A stretch of DNA of 64,000 nucleotides from Eurosta solidaginis (lineage: Eukaryota; Arthropoda; Insecta; Diptera; Tephritidae): positions 357,633,739 to 357,697,738 of the forward strand of contig NC_090319.1 of assembly GCF_040869045.1 (NCBI RefSeq). The letters run 5' to 3'. Both the position numbers and the translations under genes were made by a program. This document shows positions 1 through 10,559 of this stretch, one piece after another. Each line of letters starts with the position of its first letter. Positions within the stretch are counted from its first letter, which is position 1. Under the pieces are notes generated by a model, which was given only the letters and a program-made list of their open reading frames with translations, was not told the origin of the DNA and searched no databases.

Positions 1-424
1 AATAAATCGACCTAGTCTAACGTATATCATTGCGCGTTTACAATCTCAATTTCAACAAAGTTTGTAAACTTACATTATTTATAGATCTTTTCTTATACAT
101 ATGTAGATATAACGACGTTGCGCCACACTTGCGGTAAGCCATTCACTTATTTAGTATATCCACGGTATTATATGCATTTCCGTTCAAAACGACATTTTTA
201 CGGTTCACTTAAACTTATCATCTACGGTTGTGAGTAAAAACGTTAATGATGTGTAAAATTATTTGGATAGTTTATGGAAACCATCCCAACTAGCAAAGTG
301 AAGACTATTCCGCGACTTTTAGCACGTTCAATTTGCTTATGAATTGCATGACAAAATTTTTGATTTTAGTTCTTGCTTCCAGACTAAGAAAAGGATAGGT
401 AAGAAAATGTTGATAGTCAATAGC
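1..424. other. No gene recognised
   Basis: AT-rich non-coding sequence. I see no open frame with family similarity and no clear repeat boundary. It probably belongs to an intron or intergenic space downstream of the minus-strand pgant exons. Confidence 0.5.
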
Positions 425-425
425 C

Positions 426-775
426 GTGTTTTTTTTACACGTATATACGTCTAAGTTTGCGCGTAAAAAACGCTTATCTTTACTTAGATAATGCTTAGAA
501 GATCAATCTAGCGGTAACTAGCGACAGAACATGTTGTACCGAAAAGCGGAGACACAAACCTCTTTTGGTCATATTGTATAAGCTATAGCTGAATCGGTTA
601 CGGTGAATAGTGGACAGACACCATTTGTAGAGGTAATACATAGAGGTGAAACTGAGACACATTGTTCAGTTGCATCTGAGTATAATGCGTATTGCAATTT
701 AGGAGTACTGCGCAACAATTTCAGAAGAGGAGATATGGTTTAACGCTTAGCAGTACATACAAAGTTTAAGCGTAC
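426..775 (-). repeat. Dispersed repeat, copy 1 (inverted partner near 61.3-61.7 kb)
   Basis: Read on the minus strand, this stretch aligns over most of its length with 61330-61735 on the plus strand. Shared blocks include TGTACTGCTAAG near one end, a GACCAA-AGAGGT-TGTGT block in the middle, and TTTTTTACACG followed by TATA-CACGTGTAAAA at the other end. Identity is moderate, so the copies are old. No coding frame is evident. The element class is unknown. Confidence 0.6.
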
Positions 776-894
776 ACGTATATAGATTTAAAAAAAATAC
801 AGCTATTGTTATTGCAAATACTTTTTGATTCAATGCACCCTAATATTTTACCTAGTAAATAGCTTAGTTCAGCCTTCATAGAAATTTTTAATAT

Positions 895-1368
895 TGTAAC
901 AAATTTACTGAATTCGAATCATTAACTGTTGAATAAATAACTCCACTATTCAATAATGCAAAAAAGGCGTTTATTCAAGTACTTCACAATACTACTACTT
1001 CTCGTCAGATAGCGTGCTTAAATCAAACTCTTTGCTGCTTGCTCAGATCGCGCTCTTTTATACTCTTCGATTTCCTCGTTCCATACTTCTAGGCGTTTCC
1101 AGAATTTACTTAGTTAGCAGCTATAAAATTATAACTACAGATCGACGTGTATAGCTTCTCATATACGCGTGTATATGTGAGTGATACTTGCACAAATTAT
1201 TGCCTAATTTTGGGAGTATCTCAGATATATGCATGTGTTTGTGCTCTCCGCTGCTTGTATGGACATATGGGTAGACATAATGATTGATTTGTTGATGTGC
1301 ACACAAGTCACTGCTAAGAATCGGCTTAGAGATGTGAGTATCACTTAGTGTTACTAATATTCGTCACA
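895..1368 (-). mobile_element. Solo LTR of a gypsy-like retrotransposon (copy 1)
   Basis: On the minus strand it starts TGTGACGAATATTAGTA and ends TTTGTTACA, so it has the TG...CA ends of an LTR. It is flanked on both sides by ATAT (891-894 and 1369-1372), a 4-bp target duplication. Near its 3' end come the conserved block TTGTGAAGTACT, an AATAAA polyadenylation signal and GGAGTTATTTATTCAACAGTT-like sequence, shared with the LTRs at 33928-34660 and 42975-43483. No internal retroelement genes adjoin it, so it is a solo LTR left by LTR-LTR recombination. Confidence 0.85.
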
Positions 1369-1372
1369 ATAT

Positions 1373-2219
1373 TATAGAACTTGAAATTTTATTTAACTGC
1401 TAGGAAGAATGTATCATATCTCAAATATGACTAAAATCAATATCTTGTTGTTTCCCAATTCCTACTCAAAACATAAATAAACGTTTGGAAGGATTTTGAG
1501 ATGCCGTTAATACTCAAATTACAAGCAACGCTGTAGTTGAAGTTGGAAATTGACATTTTTGGAAACATTAGAAAAAAAGTTTTTGTTGGCTGTATTAAAA
1601 ATGTTGGCTGGGTGTTAGGGGTATGTAAACATATAAGGAAAATGCATAAAGCTGATATTATTTTCAGTCAATTTATGTCAACTTGTCAAAATGGCACATT
1701 TCTATCATAAAAAAAGTCGTGAGTACCAAGTACTCTTGACTCATGGATTGAAGTAAACCCACAGCATAGGTAAATTTATCAGAAACAACTCGTTTTGAGG
1801 TTTTTGATAAGGGCTTCATCGGGAAAAACCGATACCGACAAGCTAACTATTGTTTTAATAACGGTTTATTATGGAGAGCGTATTATCTTCGAGGTATCGA
1901 ATTATTATCAGCTTGCCATTTTCTTCTTATTGACTTCTTAACGACTTGGTGGCCAGGGGATAAATGTTTTCATTGATTTTGTACTGAAATTTTGAAGAAT
2001 TTTTTTTATTTCGAAGATAAAACAGATTTCTAGAAGTTCTTCAAACGGTTTCCTTTAGCACTTGAACTTCATTGTCATCATCAAGAACACAAACTACATT
2101 GCGTTTTGGATTTTCATCACATTAGCCCAAAATGTTTTTAACAGTAAATATTTCATACATTTTCATACATAAAAATTGGTTGGCTTTGCACTTTCCACCA
2201 ACAATCTCAGCATAAAATT
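1373..2219. other. Non-coding, no gene recognised
   Basis: AT-rich sequence lying 3' of the lectin exon on the minus strand. It may hold the 3' UTR of the pgant gene. Around 1815-1910 there is weak similarity, in opposite orientation, to 17345-17450 (CCGATA and AAGC blocks). Confidence 0.4.
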
Positions 2220-2708
2220 TCACAATCTTTCCAACTCCATGGCAAAACGGAATAGCTGCGACGGCGCTGCATTACGGCAATGACTGACAACGACCACATC
2301 ACTTAGCGGATTATCAAAACAAAGCTGAGTCTTCTGGTGCACCAACCAACCACTACGATGTAACCAACGTTGATTCTGTTTTTGATTCTCACTAAGATTG
2401 TGTCCATTTTCAACAAAGTAAGCATTACGGGCATTGCATTGCTCAAGCACCACACGAAAATCGGATCGATAAATTGCACTTGTCAATGCCGTCGTGAATT
2501 TTAGTACTTCCACTACATTGAGACATGTACCGGAGCTCGTCTGTAATTGAGAATATTGCCGATGTACCAAAGCGTAACATTACTTTGGTAGCAGCTACTC
2601 ATAAGCAATTGGCTGGTAGCATTGATGTTGATGGCTGAATTGATGATTTGTAAGCAAAGCTCACCAGAGCTTAGTGCGCCAAATGCGATGAAGTCCGCAT
2701 TGGGTAGT
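2220..2708 (-). pseudogene. pgant C-terminal ricin-type lectin domain, last exon (frame broken)
   Basis: This is the terminal exon of a polypeptide N-acetylgalactosaminyltransferase, a Golgi type II membrane enzyme that starts mucin-type O-glycosylation. The lectin domain binds GalNAc on glycopeptides. On the minus strand an acceptor ending CTACTTTCAG opens the exon at 2708. The first frame reads FGALSSGELCLQI ... SSCYQSNVTLWY (alpha repeat). The next frame carries SSGTCLNVV (beta repeat), then NQRWLHRSGWLVHQ, TQLCFD and LFRF (gamma repeat) before a stop at 2220. CLx and QxW-like ricin motifs are present in all three repeats. The frame changes by one base near 2550-2558, so the exon as given cannot encode one continuous domain. 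Either this is a decayed gene or the assembly has an indel. The family call rests on motif spacing; the subtype is unknown. Confidence 0.75.
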
Positions 2709-2762
2709 CTGAAAGTAGTGAGAAAACAAATATTGGAGGAATTAACTCACACACACACTCAC

Positions 2763-2856
2763 ATAGTAGTTAGAGAATCTCCCTAAGGAGAGCGGTCTGC
2801 GATTCATCTCTTTGTCCACATTGGGGTATAATTGATCCTTGGCATCAGTCAATTTG
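2763..2856 (-). CDS. pgant penultimate exon (catalytic-lectin linker), probable
   Basis: On the minus strand an open frame reads KDQLYPNVDKEMNRRPLSLG and ends at a strong donor, TAT|GTGAGT. A 54-bp intron then runs to the acceptor of the lectin exon at 2708. The LYPN-P-G arrangement fits the pgant linker (usually VYPE...P...G) just before the lectin domain. The phase does not match: the obvious donor leaves phase 0, while the lectin exon needs two bases carried over. A donor eight bases later would fix the frame but leaves a 46-bp intron, which is very short for a fly. The upstream boundary (about 2856) is uncertain. Confidence 0.5.
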
Positions 2857-2880
2857 AAATTTATTAATCAAATTGAAAAA

Positions 2881-3160
2881 AAGAGAGAAACTAAATTAAT
2901 AAAATAAAAAGATTAAATGTGATTGAATAGAATTACGTAAGAAGAATGAAGAGCTCTTTACCGAACCTAAAATACTAGTTCCATTATCGTAACTTTTCTT
3001 TTATTTTTTTTTTTTTTATTTAAGAAAAAACTTCTAGGAGTTTTGTAACTAAAATTATGCATACAAACTTCAAAAATATTTTCAACAAAATTCGAAAATA
3101 TTAGAAAATTTAACAAAAATGTCAATATTTTTATTTATTAATCTACAACACTAATACGAA
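2881..3160. other. AT-rich non-coding stretch
   Basis: Intronic-looking AT-rich sequence with T and A runs. No feature recognised. Confidence 0.4.
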
Positions 3161-4828
3161 CGAAGGAAAGCTAAGTTGGGGTGTAACCGAACATTACATA
3201 CTCAGCTGAGAGCTTTGGAGACAAAACAAGAGAAAACCACCATTTAGCAAAATGAACCTAGGGTAACCCTGAAATGTGTTTGTATGACATGTGTATCAAA
3301 TGAAAGGTGTAAATGATTATTTAAAACGTAGTGAGCCTTAGTTCTATAGGTGGACGCCTTTTCGAGATATCGAAGTAAGGGTGGACCAGGGGTGACTCTA
3401 CAATGTGTTTGTACTATATGGTTATCAAATTAAAAGTATTAATGAGGGTTTTAAAAGGGAGTAGCCCTTAGTTGTATATATGAAGGCGTTTTCGAGATAT
3501 CGAACAAACTGTGGACCAGGGTGACCCAGAACATCTTCGGTCGGGTACCGCTAATTTATGTATATATGTCATACCACGAACAGTATTCCTGCCAAGATTC
3601 CAAGTACTTTTGATTTCGCCCTACAAAACTTTTTCATTTTCTTCTAATTAATATGGTAGGTGTCACACCCATTTTACAAAGTTTTTTCTAAAGTTATATT
3701 TTGCGTCAAAAAACCAATACAATTACCATGTTTCATCTCTTTTTTCATATTTGGTACAGAATTATGGCATTTTTTTCATTTTTCGTAATTTTCGATATCG
3801 GAAAAGTGGGCGTGGTCATAGTTGGATTTCGGCCATATTTTATACCAAGATAAAGTGACTTCAGGTAAGTACGTGAACTAAGTTTAGTTAAGATATATCG
3901 TTGTTTGCGCAAGTTATCGTGTTAACGGCCGAGCGGAAGGACAGACGGTCGACTGTGAATAAAAAGTGGGCGTGGCTTCAACCAATTTCGCCCATTTTTA
4001 CAGAAAACAGTTACCGTCATAGAATCTATTTCCCTACCAAATTTCACAAGGATAGGTAAATTTTTGTTCGACTTATGGCATTAAAAGTATTCTATACGAA
4101 TTAAATGAAAAAGGGCGGAGCCACGCCCATTTTGAAATTTTCTTTAATCTTTGTATTTTGTTGCACCATATCATTACTGTAGTCGAATGCTGACATAATT
4201 TACTTTTATACTGTAAAGATACTTAATTTTTTGTTAAAATTTGACTTAAAAAAAAAATTTTATAAGTGGGCGTGTTCGTCATCCGATTTCGCTAATTTTT
4301 ATTTGGCACACATATAGTAATATGAGTAACGCGCCTACCAAATTTCATCATGATACCTTCAACGACTGCCAAATTACAGCTTGCAAAACTTCTAAATTAC
4401 CTTCTTTTAAAAGTGGGCGGTGCCACACCCATTGTCCAAAATTTTTCTAACTTTATATTTTGCGTCATAAGGTCAACGAACCTACCAAGTTTCATCGACT
4501 TATCTGTCTTTGGTAATGAATTTTTTTGGTAATGAATTGTAGTCCGATTTCGTTCATTTTAAATAGCGATCTGAGATGAGCGCCCCGGAAGCTATATACC
4601 AAATTTCATCAGATACCTTAAAATTTACTCATGTTATCGTGTTTACAGACCGACGGACAGATGGACGGACGGACGGACGGACATGGCTAAATGAATTTCT
4701 TTTTTCACCCAGATCATTTTAATATATAGAATTCTATATCTATCTCGATTAGCTTATGCCGTTACGGATTACCGTTATGCGAACAAAGTTGATATACTCT
4801 GTGAGCTCTGCTCAGCTGAGTATAAAAA
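3161..4828 (+). mobile_element. Family 1 non-autonomous element, copy A
   Basis: It begins with a degraded AAGGAAGGCTAAG-type terminus, then GGTGTAACCGAACATTACAT and ACTCAGCTGAGAG. Two ~120-bp units with TTTCGAGATATCG follow, then a long body with repeated AAGTGGGCGTGG blocks, a (GGAC)n run near 4650-4682, and the end TGCTCAGCTGAGTATAAAA. No long open frame exists; short frames inside it are chance. At least seven relatives occur in the window. It is non-coding and non-autonomous; its class is not proven (see the hairpin finding). Confidence 0.85.
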
Positions 4829-4884
4829 AATCAAGAATATTGAATTCGAGTTTAAAAAATTATAAAATCTGTAAAAACAAAGAT

Positions 4885-5075
4885 GATCTATCCGACAGTA
4901 CCCGTACAAAGAGGACGCGACGAACAGTACCCGTATAACGGAGAGTGTAAAAAGGAACTGTCTGCCAATACCCGTATCGAACAGTACCCAAAGGGGTACA
5001 AAGAGGAAGTGTCGAACAGTACAAAAAGGATCTGTTCGACAGTAACCGAAAGAGTAAAAAGAGCACCAGTCCGAC
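4885..5075 (+). repeat. Degenerate minisatellite with GTACCCGTA / GAACAGTAC core
   Basis: About seven degenerate units of roughly 22-28 bp built around GAACAGTACCC or GACAGTAACC plus AAAGAGGA. Overlapping frames on both strands are by-products of the repeat, not genes. Confidence 0.7.
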
Positions 5076-5103
5076 TCTACCCATTCAGACATAAACAGTT
5101 ATA

Positions 5104-5242
5104 ATTGGTCTCTCCATAGGACATGCTCAAACAAAAGGTATCACTCAAACCCATATAAAGAGAACAGAACTGGATATAGGAATATGCGACACCTTTGCGA
5201 CTCATCCCGTGTTCATCCTAGACTAATCTAATTTTTTGCAGG
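5104..5242 (+). repeat. Dispersed repeat shared with 42340-42475
   Basis: Shares CATAGGACATGC, CAAACAAAAGG, CTTTGCGACTCATCCCG and TCATCCTAGACTAA in the same order and spacing with 42340-42475, both on the plus strand. Together with the preceding minisatellite it is probably one element type. No coding capacity. Confidence 0.7.
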
Positions 5243-5802
5243 GTTGCTTCTGTTGATTTCGTTGAATATGGAAATTGCGATGAGCTATAGTTACTCTTTC
5301 AAATGAAAAACAATGTTCTTTGTGATTGCCTGTGTGTATGTAGTGTAAGGCGCACGCACTTTAGTTGTTGAAAAACAAGTTGCAAATACCAAGAGAATGA
5401 ATGGCAGTTGAGTTCGCTTCTTAGTTGATGTACGATGAGTTGTGTGTTTGTGATGTTGATGACGATATGTCTTGCAGATGGCTTAGAAGCATAGAAAAAA
5501 TATTTGTAAGCATCCAAATTTTAGAATTCCTGCTAAGAAAAACATGAAAAAATAGGTAATATTATCGAAAACACCGAGAACGCTTTGTCTCATTGCTTTG
5601 CTTTAGCATTTTGACAGCTCTATATATTATCAATATCTCAACTTTTTATGAAGGTTCAGCAATACATTGAACTGATATGTTAAAGTTAAACACTGAGAAA
5701 AACTTCCTATGTATGTATAACTGGCATAAGCTATTTAAACAAAAAAAAGCTATTTAAGGACATATACCTATTTAGCGGCGTTTGAACTTTTTATATAAAG
5801 GA
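5243..5802. other. No gene recognised
   Basis: Non-coding sequence without a recognisable family. Small frames here lack splice sites or motifs that would support an exon. Confidence 0.4.
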
Positions 5803-6400
5803 TAGGTTAGGTTAGGTGGTAGCTACCCTGATAAGGATAGCTCCATTGGACAACACGAAGGTCCGCTGTGATACCACATACACCAAAAATAACGGTGAAT
5901 TAGATCTAGCTACTTAGAGAATCGTTGGGTAGCAACGATAAAGCTCCGAATGTACCGGTCTCAACTTTGGATAAATCCTCGGGAGATCCAAGTGAGTCGC
6001 GACCGAAGTACTTTGGCCTAGTTCTGGCAAAAGTTGGGCAATCAAGCATAAAGTGATTTGGTGATTCCACCTCATCATTCTCCATACAGCTGTAGCAGGA
6101 TGGACTTTCCCGTATATTGAGACGTACCGCATGGATACCCATGGGACAGTGCCCTGTTGAAACCCCAATGACTCGAGCCCAACTATGGAGGAGCAATCCA
6201 CAGGTGGCCAGCAGAATCCCGAAATCCCTACAGCCATCTTCATGTGGTTCAGTTGTACCGATGCGGGCTAAAAGATCCGCTTAACAGTTACCAGGGATAT
6301 CACTATATCCCGGGACCCAGATAATCTTAATTGTAAAATAATTCGATGCAATCGCAAGCGAGGTCAGGCACTCCCAGACCACCCTCGATGGCTTTACATA
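5803..6400 (-). mobile_element. 5'-truncated LINE with RNase H and C-terminal Cys/His region (copy 1)
   Basis: Read on the minus strand, about 6400-6240 encodes an RNase H end (IIWVPGYSDIPGNC, then DLLARIGTT). A frame from 6196 to 5906 follows with GHCPMGIHAVRLNI, a CYSCMENDEVESPNHFMLDC zinc-binding pattern (CxxC...H...C) and PTFARTR. The 3' end near 5803-5830 contains TTAGGTTAGG. This layout is that of I/R1/LOA-type LINEs. In-frame stops and a frame change make it non-functional. Confidence 0.75.
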
Positions 6401-6419
6401 AATGAAGTATTTACAAAAT

Positions 6420-6800
6420 TTGTATCTTCTTTTATTTTCCCCATTTTTGTAGCATTGTTTCGGTGCTCTTTATTATATGTCAAGCTTCAAATTTGTAGTT
6501 CAAAAGCAAGTATCATGAAATTGATCAGTATATTCTACCTTCCTATTTGCTAAGTACCTCGATGCGTAAGTTACCTAGGAGAACTTATTTTAAATAGGTG
6601 TTTTACTCCCTTTGGCCTCAGAAATACGTTCTTTTCATCTTTACCACAGCAGCACCTAGCGGAATAGTTTTTCCTCGCGGTGCATTGTCACGGGTCAGTG
6701 AGCTAAATGTAAGGCTCCAAGTTCTACGTCAATGAGAAGTTACTCAAAAATTGATTGTAAGCATCTAAAGGTTCTAAACAGATTTTCTAAATTTCTTTTA
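6420..6800 (+). repeat. Satellite-like ~300-bp unit, diverged
   Basis: Contains GAGAAGTTACTCAAAAATTG and CACCTAGCG blocks that recur in the units at 8729-9525 and 10560-10865. It seems to be the most diverged part of an old tandem array now broken by insertions. Confidence 0.45.
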
Positions 6801-6892
6801 CCTTAGTGTTTGTTTGTTCAAAGGTTTGTTCAATTTATACCTATTATTTATTATCCGTGAGGCTAACACCGGCTTATAATAATTGAATATTC

Positions 6893-7087
6893 AATTATTA
6901 TGTTTTTCTAAGAGAAAATGAAAAGAAAGAATGAAACATTTACTGCCATATTGCGATGGTACCAGTTCGAAAACCGCCACGTAATCATCATCAGGCAATT
7001 TCGTAATATTATCAAAGGTTTCACCGAGATTCGAACCGCGAATCACACGGTGAAACTGCAGTTGCCTCAACCACTAGGATATCCTGC
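6893..7087 (-). mobile_element. tRNA-derived SINE, family B, copy 1
   Basis: On the minus strand the head has a polymerase III box A-like TAGTGGTTGAGGCAACTG and a box B-like GGTTCGAATCTC. The body GAAATTGCCTGATGATGATT, GGTACCATCGCAATATGGCA and a tail ending AAAACATAATAATT follow. Relatives are at 8035-8186 (plus, head missing) and 61066-61262 (plus). Confidence 0.75.
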
Positions 7088-7139
7088 TTGTATTTGTTTC
7101 CTTGCTTATGTATTGTTAAATAATATGAAAAATTGTATT

Positions 7140-7990
7140 TTGTTTTTGGAATAGTAAGTAGAAAATTTTTCAGACAACCTGCCATAGCTGCGCAGATAGA
7201 TCCAATTCGAAGGGTGCTAAGCCTTCATCATCAGTACGCTTTAGGCATGCTGCGCTAACCATTTAGCTATACAGCAGTGGTTTGTTTGACTGGCAAATTT
7301 GCTACTTCTATTCCTTTTTACCAACTATATTTATTCAGTGTTGCGCCATCTGGTGCAAATCACTGATAATGCTGGATTTTTGTTTATTGTCAATTACTTT
7401 GTTTGACATTCACAAGTGCTCATCGTTTATTAACAATTGTTTTTGTTTTTATCGGCCTATTGATAAATCATTCAAGGTTCGAATCGAGCTCAAGGCCAGA
7501 ACAATAATTTTTTTCTAATGATAATTATTGTTATTTTTTAATTTTTCTAAATTTGAAAAATTGTATTTTGTTTTTGGAATAGTAAGTAGAAAATTTTTCC
7601 AAAATCCAGCATTATCAGTGATTTGCACCAAATGGCGCAACACTGAATAAATATAGTTGGTAAAAAAGAATAGAAGTAGCAAATTTGCCAGTCAAACAAA
7701 CCACCGCTGTATAGCTAAATGGTTAGCGCAGCATGCCTAAAGCGTACTGATGATCAAGGCTTAGCACCCTTCGAAATGGATCTATCTGCGCAGCTATGGC
7801 AGGTTGTCTGAAAAACTTTCTACTTACTATTCCAAAAACAAAATACAATTTTTCAAATTTGGAAAAATTAAAAAATAACAATAATTATCATTAGAAAAAA
7901 ATTATTGTCCTGGCCTTGAGCTCGATTCGAACATTGGATGATTTATCAATAGGCCGATAAAAACAAAAACAATTGTTAAATAATAAGTAT
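7140..7990. repeat. Interlocked inverted repeats carrying tRNA-like SINE units
   Basis: Two unit types are each present in opposite orientations. Unit Y is at about 7146-7370 (minus) and 7575-7850 (plus), with a tRNA-like head TAGCTAAATGGTTAGCGCAG. Unit X is at about 7400-7575 (plus) and 7840-7990 (minus), with a box B-like GGTTCGAATCGAG. The order is Y' X Y X', so either pair can form a hairpin but not both at once. Outside them lie inverted copies of SINE family B. Identity between arms is high by eye. Confidence 0.7.
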
Positions 7991-8034
7991 AAATTTAACA
8001 CACCATTAAACAAACAAACACGAATATGAAGATT

Positions 8035-8186
8035 CTCATTCGTAACGAAACAGAAACCTTTGATAACATTTCGAAATTGCCTGATGATGATTTCGTGGCG
8101 GTTTTCGAAATGGTACCATCGCAATATGGCAGTAAATGTGTCTCTTTTTCTTTTCAGTTACTCTTAGAAAAACATAATAATTAAAT
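8035..8186 (+). mobile_element. tRNA-derived SINE, family B, copy 2 (5' truncated)
   Basis: Carries the body and tail of family B (GAAATTGCCTGATGATGATT, ATGGTACCATCGCAATATGG, AAAAACATAATAATTAA) in inverted orientation to 6893-7087. The tRNA-like head is missing. Confidence 0.7.
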
Positions 8187-8189
8187 ATT

Positions 8190-8353
8190 CTTTTACCTTA
8201 ATACTATGCTTTTATATGGCCCAAAGCTGTGTTCCCAGTTTCAGGTCTCTAGGTTATCGAAAGTTTCTGAAAACTCGAAAAACATTTTTCAATATTTGGA
8301 TTTTTTTTTAGTTTCCATCTCTGCGCAACGCAGTGAAAGCCTTTTTCTCCTAT
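8190..8353 (+). repeat. Satellite-like ~300-bp unit fragment
   Basis: Contains TTTCAGGTCTCTAGGTTATCG and AAAACTCGAAAAACA, matching blocks at 9205-9260 and 10750-10800. It continues after the SINE at 8739. Confidence 0.6.
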
Positions 8354-8364
8354 TATCTTCATGG

Positions 8365-8728
8365 CCACCGTGGTGTGATGGTAGCGTGCTCCGCCTACCA
8401 CACCGTATGCCCTGGATTCACACCCCGGGCAAAGCAACATCATAATTTTAGAAATAAGATTTTTCAATTAGAAGAAAATTTTTCTAAGCGGGGTCGCCCC
8501 TCGGCAGTGTATCGCAAGCGCTCCGGGTGCATTTCTGCCATGAAACGCTCTCAGTGAAAACTCATCTACCTTGCAGATGCCGTTCGGAGTCGGCATAAAA
8601 CAAGTAGGTCCGTCCCGCCAACTTGTACGAAAAATTAAAAAAAGGAGCACGACGCAAATTGGAAGAGAAGCTCGGCCTTAGATCTCTTCGGAGGTTACCG
8701 TACCGTACATTTATTTACTTATTTTTTG
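8365..8728 (+). mobile_element. tRNA-derived SINE, family A, copy 1, with 11-bp target duplication
   Basis: The head shows box A-like TGGTGTGATGGTAGCGTGCT and, after the CCCTGG block, a box B-like TTCACACCCCGGG. The body has GGGGTCGCCCCTCGGCAGTG and GATGCCGTTCGGAGTCGGCA, and the 3' part GAGCACGACGCAAATTGG ends in TTTATTTA repeats. TATCTTCATGG occurs directly on both sides (8354-8364 and 8729-8739), an 11-bp target duplication. It interrupts a unit of the satellite-like array. Frames within it are not genes. Confidence 0.9.
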
Positions 8729-9526
8729 TATCTTCATGGGATTTTGAAGTATGTTTCAAGTTCCAAGCATCTAGCTTCATTGGAAGTTATTCATTTTCTT
8801 AATATCTCCAAATATTTGTACCATACCTCATCTAGAAAATGTTTTTATATTAAATATGATAACCTGATAGAGCTCTAAGCTATGTATGAAGTTTCAAGTC
8901 TCATGGTTATAGGAAAGATCGAAAGCTAAATTTCCCAGTTCGTATAATTTTTGAATTTTTGCGAATGTAATTGAATTTCGCGATCCCTGGACTACCTAGC
9001 TAAGACTGTCGTGCGGTTCCGATGTACTTAGTTTATTATTTTCAAAAATCTAGCTCTACGGGAATTTACTTCAATAGCGGTCGGAAGATTCCACATGTTT
9101 GCAACATGGACTTTCTAATTATCTCCAAATTATTCGATCTCTGTCCCAAAAAGGATAATTTTTTTATCTTCAATATTACAATCTAATAGAGCCCAACGTT
9201 TCGTTCAAAGATTCAGGTCTATTGGGATTTCCAGAAGTTTTTAAAACTTTAAAGAACAATTTTCAAGTTCGGACGATTTTTGTAATTTTCATGATCCCTA
9301 CACAACCTAGCGAAAAGGTTGCAATGTCATGGTGTTCTGAGGTGTTTTATAAGTTTAAAAAATAAAGGTCTACAGGAAGTTACTCAAAAAGGGTTCGCAA
9401 GATTGCACATATTGTAAATGGACTTTCTGAATATCTCTAAATTTCTCGATCCCTGTTCAATCTTACAAACCTTTTTATCCTGAAAATTACAACTTAATAG
9501 AGCCTTAAGCTTTAGGTGGCTTGGTC
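8729..9526 (+). repeat. Satellite-like tandem array, ~300-340-bp units
   Basis: Recurring ordered blocks: TTTTGAAGTATGTTTCAAGTT, GGAAGTTACTC, GCAAGATTCCACATGTTG, GGACTTTCTAA-TATCTC, TTCGGACGATTTTTG and GATCCCTGGAC-ACCTAGC. At least two to three units are here and continue at 10560-10865 after the LINE insertion. Divergence between units is substantial. Confidence 0.7.
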
Positions 9527-10530
9527 ATGTTGTTGTTGTTGTTGTAGCAGTGCTTTGCCCCACCTAATAGCTGCGACCGAAACACAAATTGTCATCAATA
9601 TCCTCTAACGGGAGTTCAAGGAAACTTGCTGTTTCAACAGGGGTGGACCATAATGAAAGCGGTGTTAGAGGCGTTGGTTCCACATTACAATTAAAGAGAT
9701 GGTTGGTGTAATGTGGGAACATTGCAAGCGGGGCATACATTTTGTATGTCGGGATTGATTCTGGATATGTAAGAGTTTATACTGTTACAGTATCCAGAAC
9801 GAAGTTGAGCCAGAGTGACTCGCGTTTCCCTGGGGAGTATGCGTTCCTCTTCCGCAAGTTTTGGATACTGTTTTTTGAGTACTGGATTCACCGGGCAATT
9901 TCTGGCATAAAGGCCCGACGCCTGTTTGTGGAGTTCACTGACTTGCTTGTGTTTTTTTGCTTCATACGGCTGAGTTCTCAGGTGCCGTATTTCCTCAAAA
10001 TGCTTACGGAGATGACTCCTTATGTCCCTAGGCGGTGTTGGCTCATCAATCAGATGCCTGTTGGGATGCCCAGGTTTCTGGGTATTCAACAGAAACTGTT
10101 CGGTTAGTATCTCATTTCTCTCCCTGATGGGGAGTATTCTCGCCTCATTATGTAGATGGTGTTCTGGGGACATAAGAAAACAGCCCGTGGCGGTTCTGAA
10201 AGCAGTATTTTGGCAGGCCTGTAGCTTCTTCCAGTAGGTAATTTTTTGGCTTGGCGACCATATAGGGGAAGCGTAGCACGCAATCGGCTGGCCTATTGCT
10301 TTGTATGTGGTAATGAGCGTTTCTTTGTCTTTTCCCCAAGCACTGCCAGCAAGGGATTTGAGGATTTTATTACGGCTCTGGATTTTCGGTACAATTGCGG
10401 CTGCATGCTCACCAGAATATAGATCCTGATCAAACGTCACACTCAAGATTTTGGGGTGTAGGACAGTCGGTAGCGTAGTGCCATCGACGTGGATGTTCAA
10501 AATGGTCGACATTTGGGACGACCATGTTGT
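9527..10530 (-). mobile_element. 5'-truncated jockey-like LINE, post-RT C-terminal region (copy 1, best preserved)
   Basis: On the minus strand a ~285-residue open frame carries the region downstream of the reverse-transcriptase core: STILNIHVDG, KILSVTFDQDL, CYASPIWSPS, YWKKLQACQNTAFRTATGC, then RNCPVNPVL and a CPAC zinc-binding start. A single-base shift near 9715 ends this frame. The next frame continues HYTNHLFNCNVEPTPLTPLS and FLELPLEDIDDNL before a stop. The 3' end is (CAA)n (TTGTTGTTGTTGTTG at 9528 on plus). It is 5' truncated near 10530 inside the satellite-like array. Relatives are at 11.4-13.0, 17.9-19.0, 41.3, 44.4-45.1 and 52.6-53.3 kb. Not functional. Confidence 0.85.
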
Positions 10531-10559
10531 AAAAAAGGAAAGCAAAATTTCCATGTTCG

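Noticed and set aside
9742..10107. 121-residue plus-strand open frame
   Set aside because: Antisense shadow of the jockey-like LINE on the minus strand.
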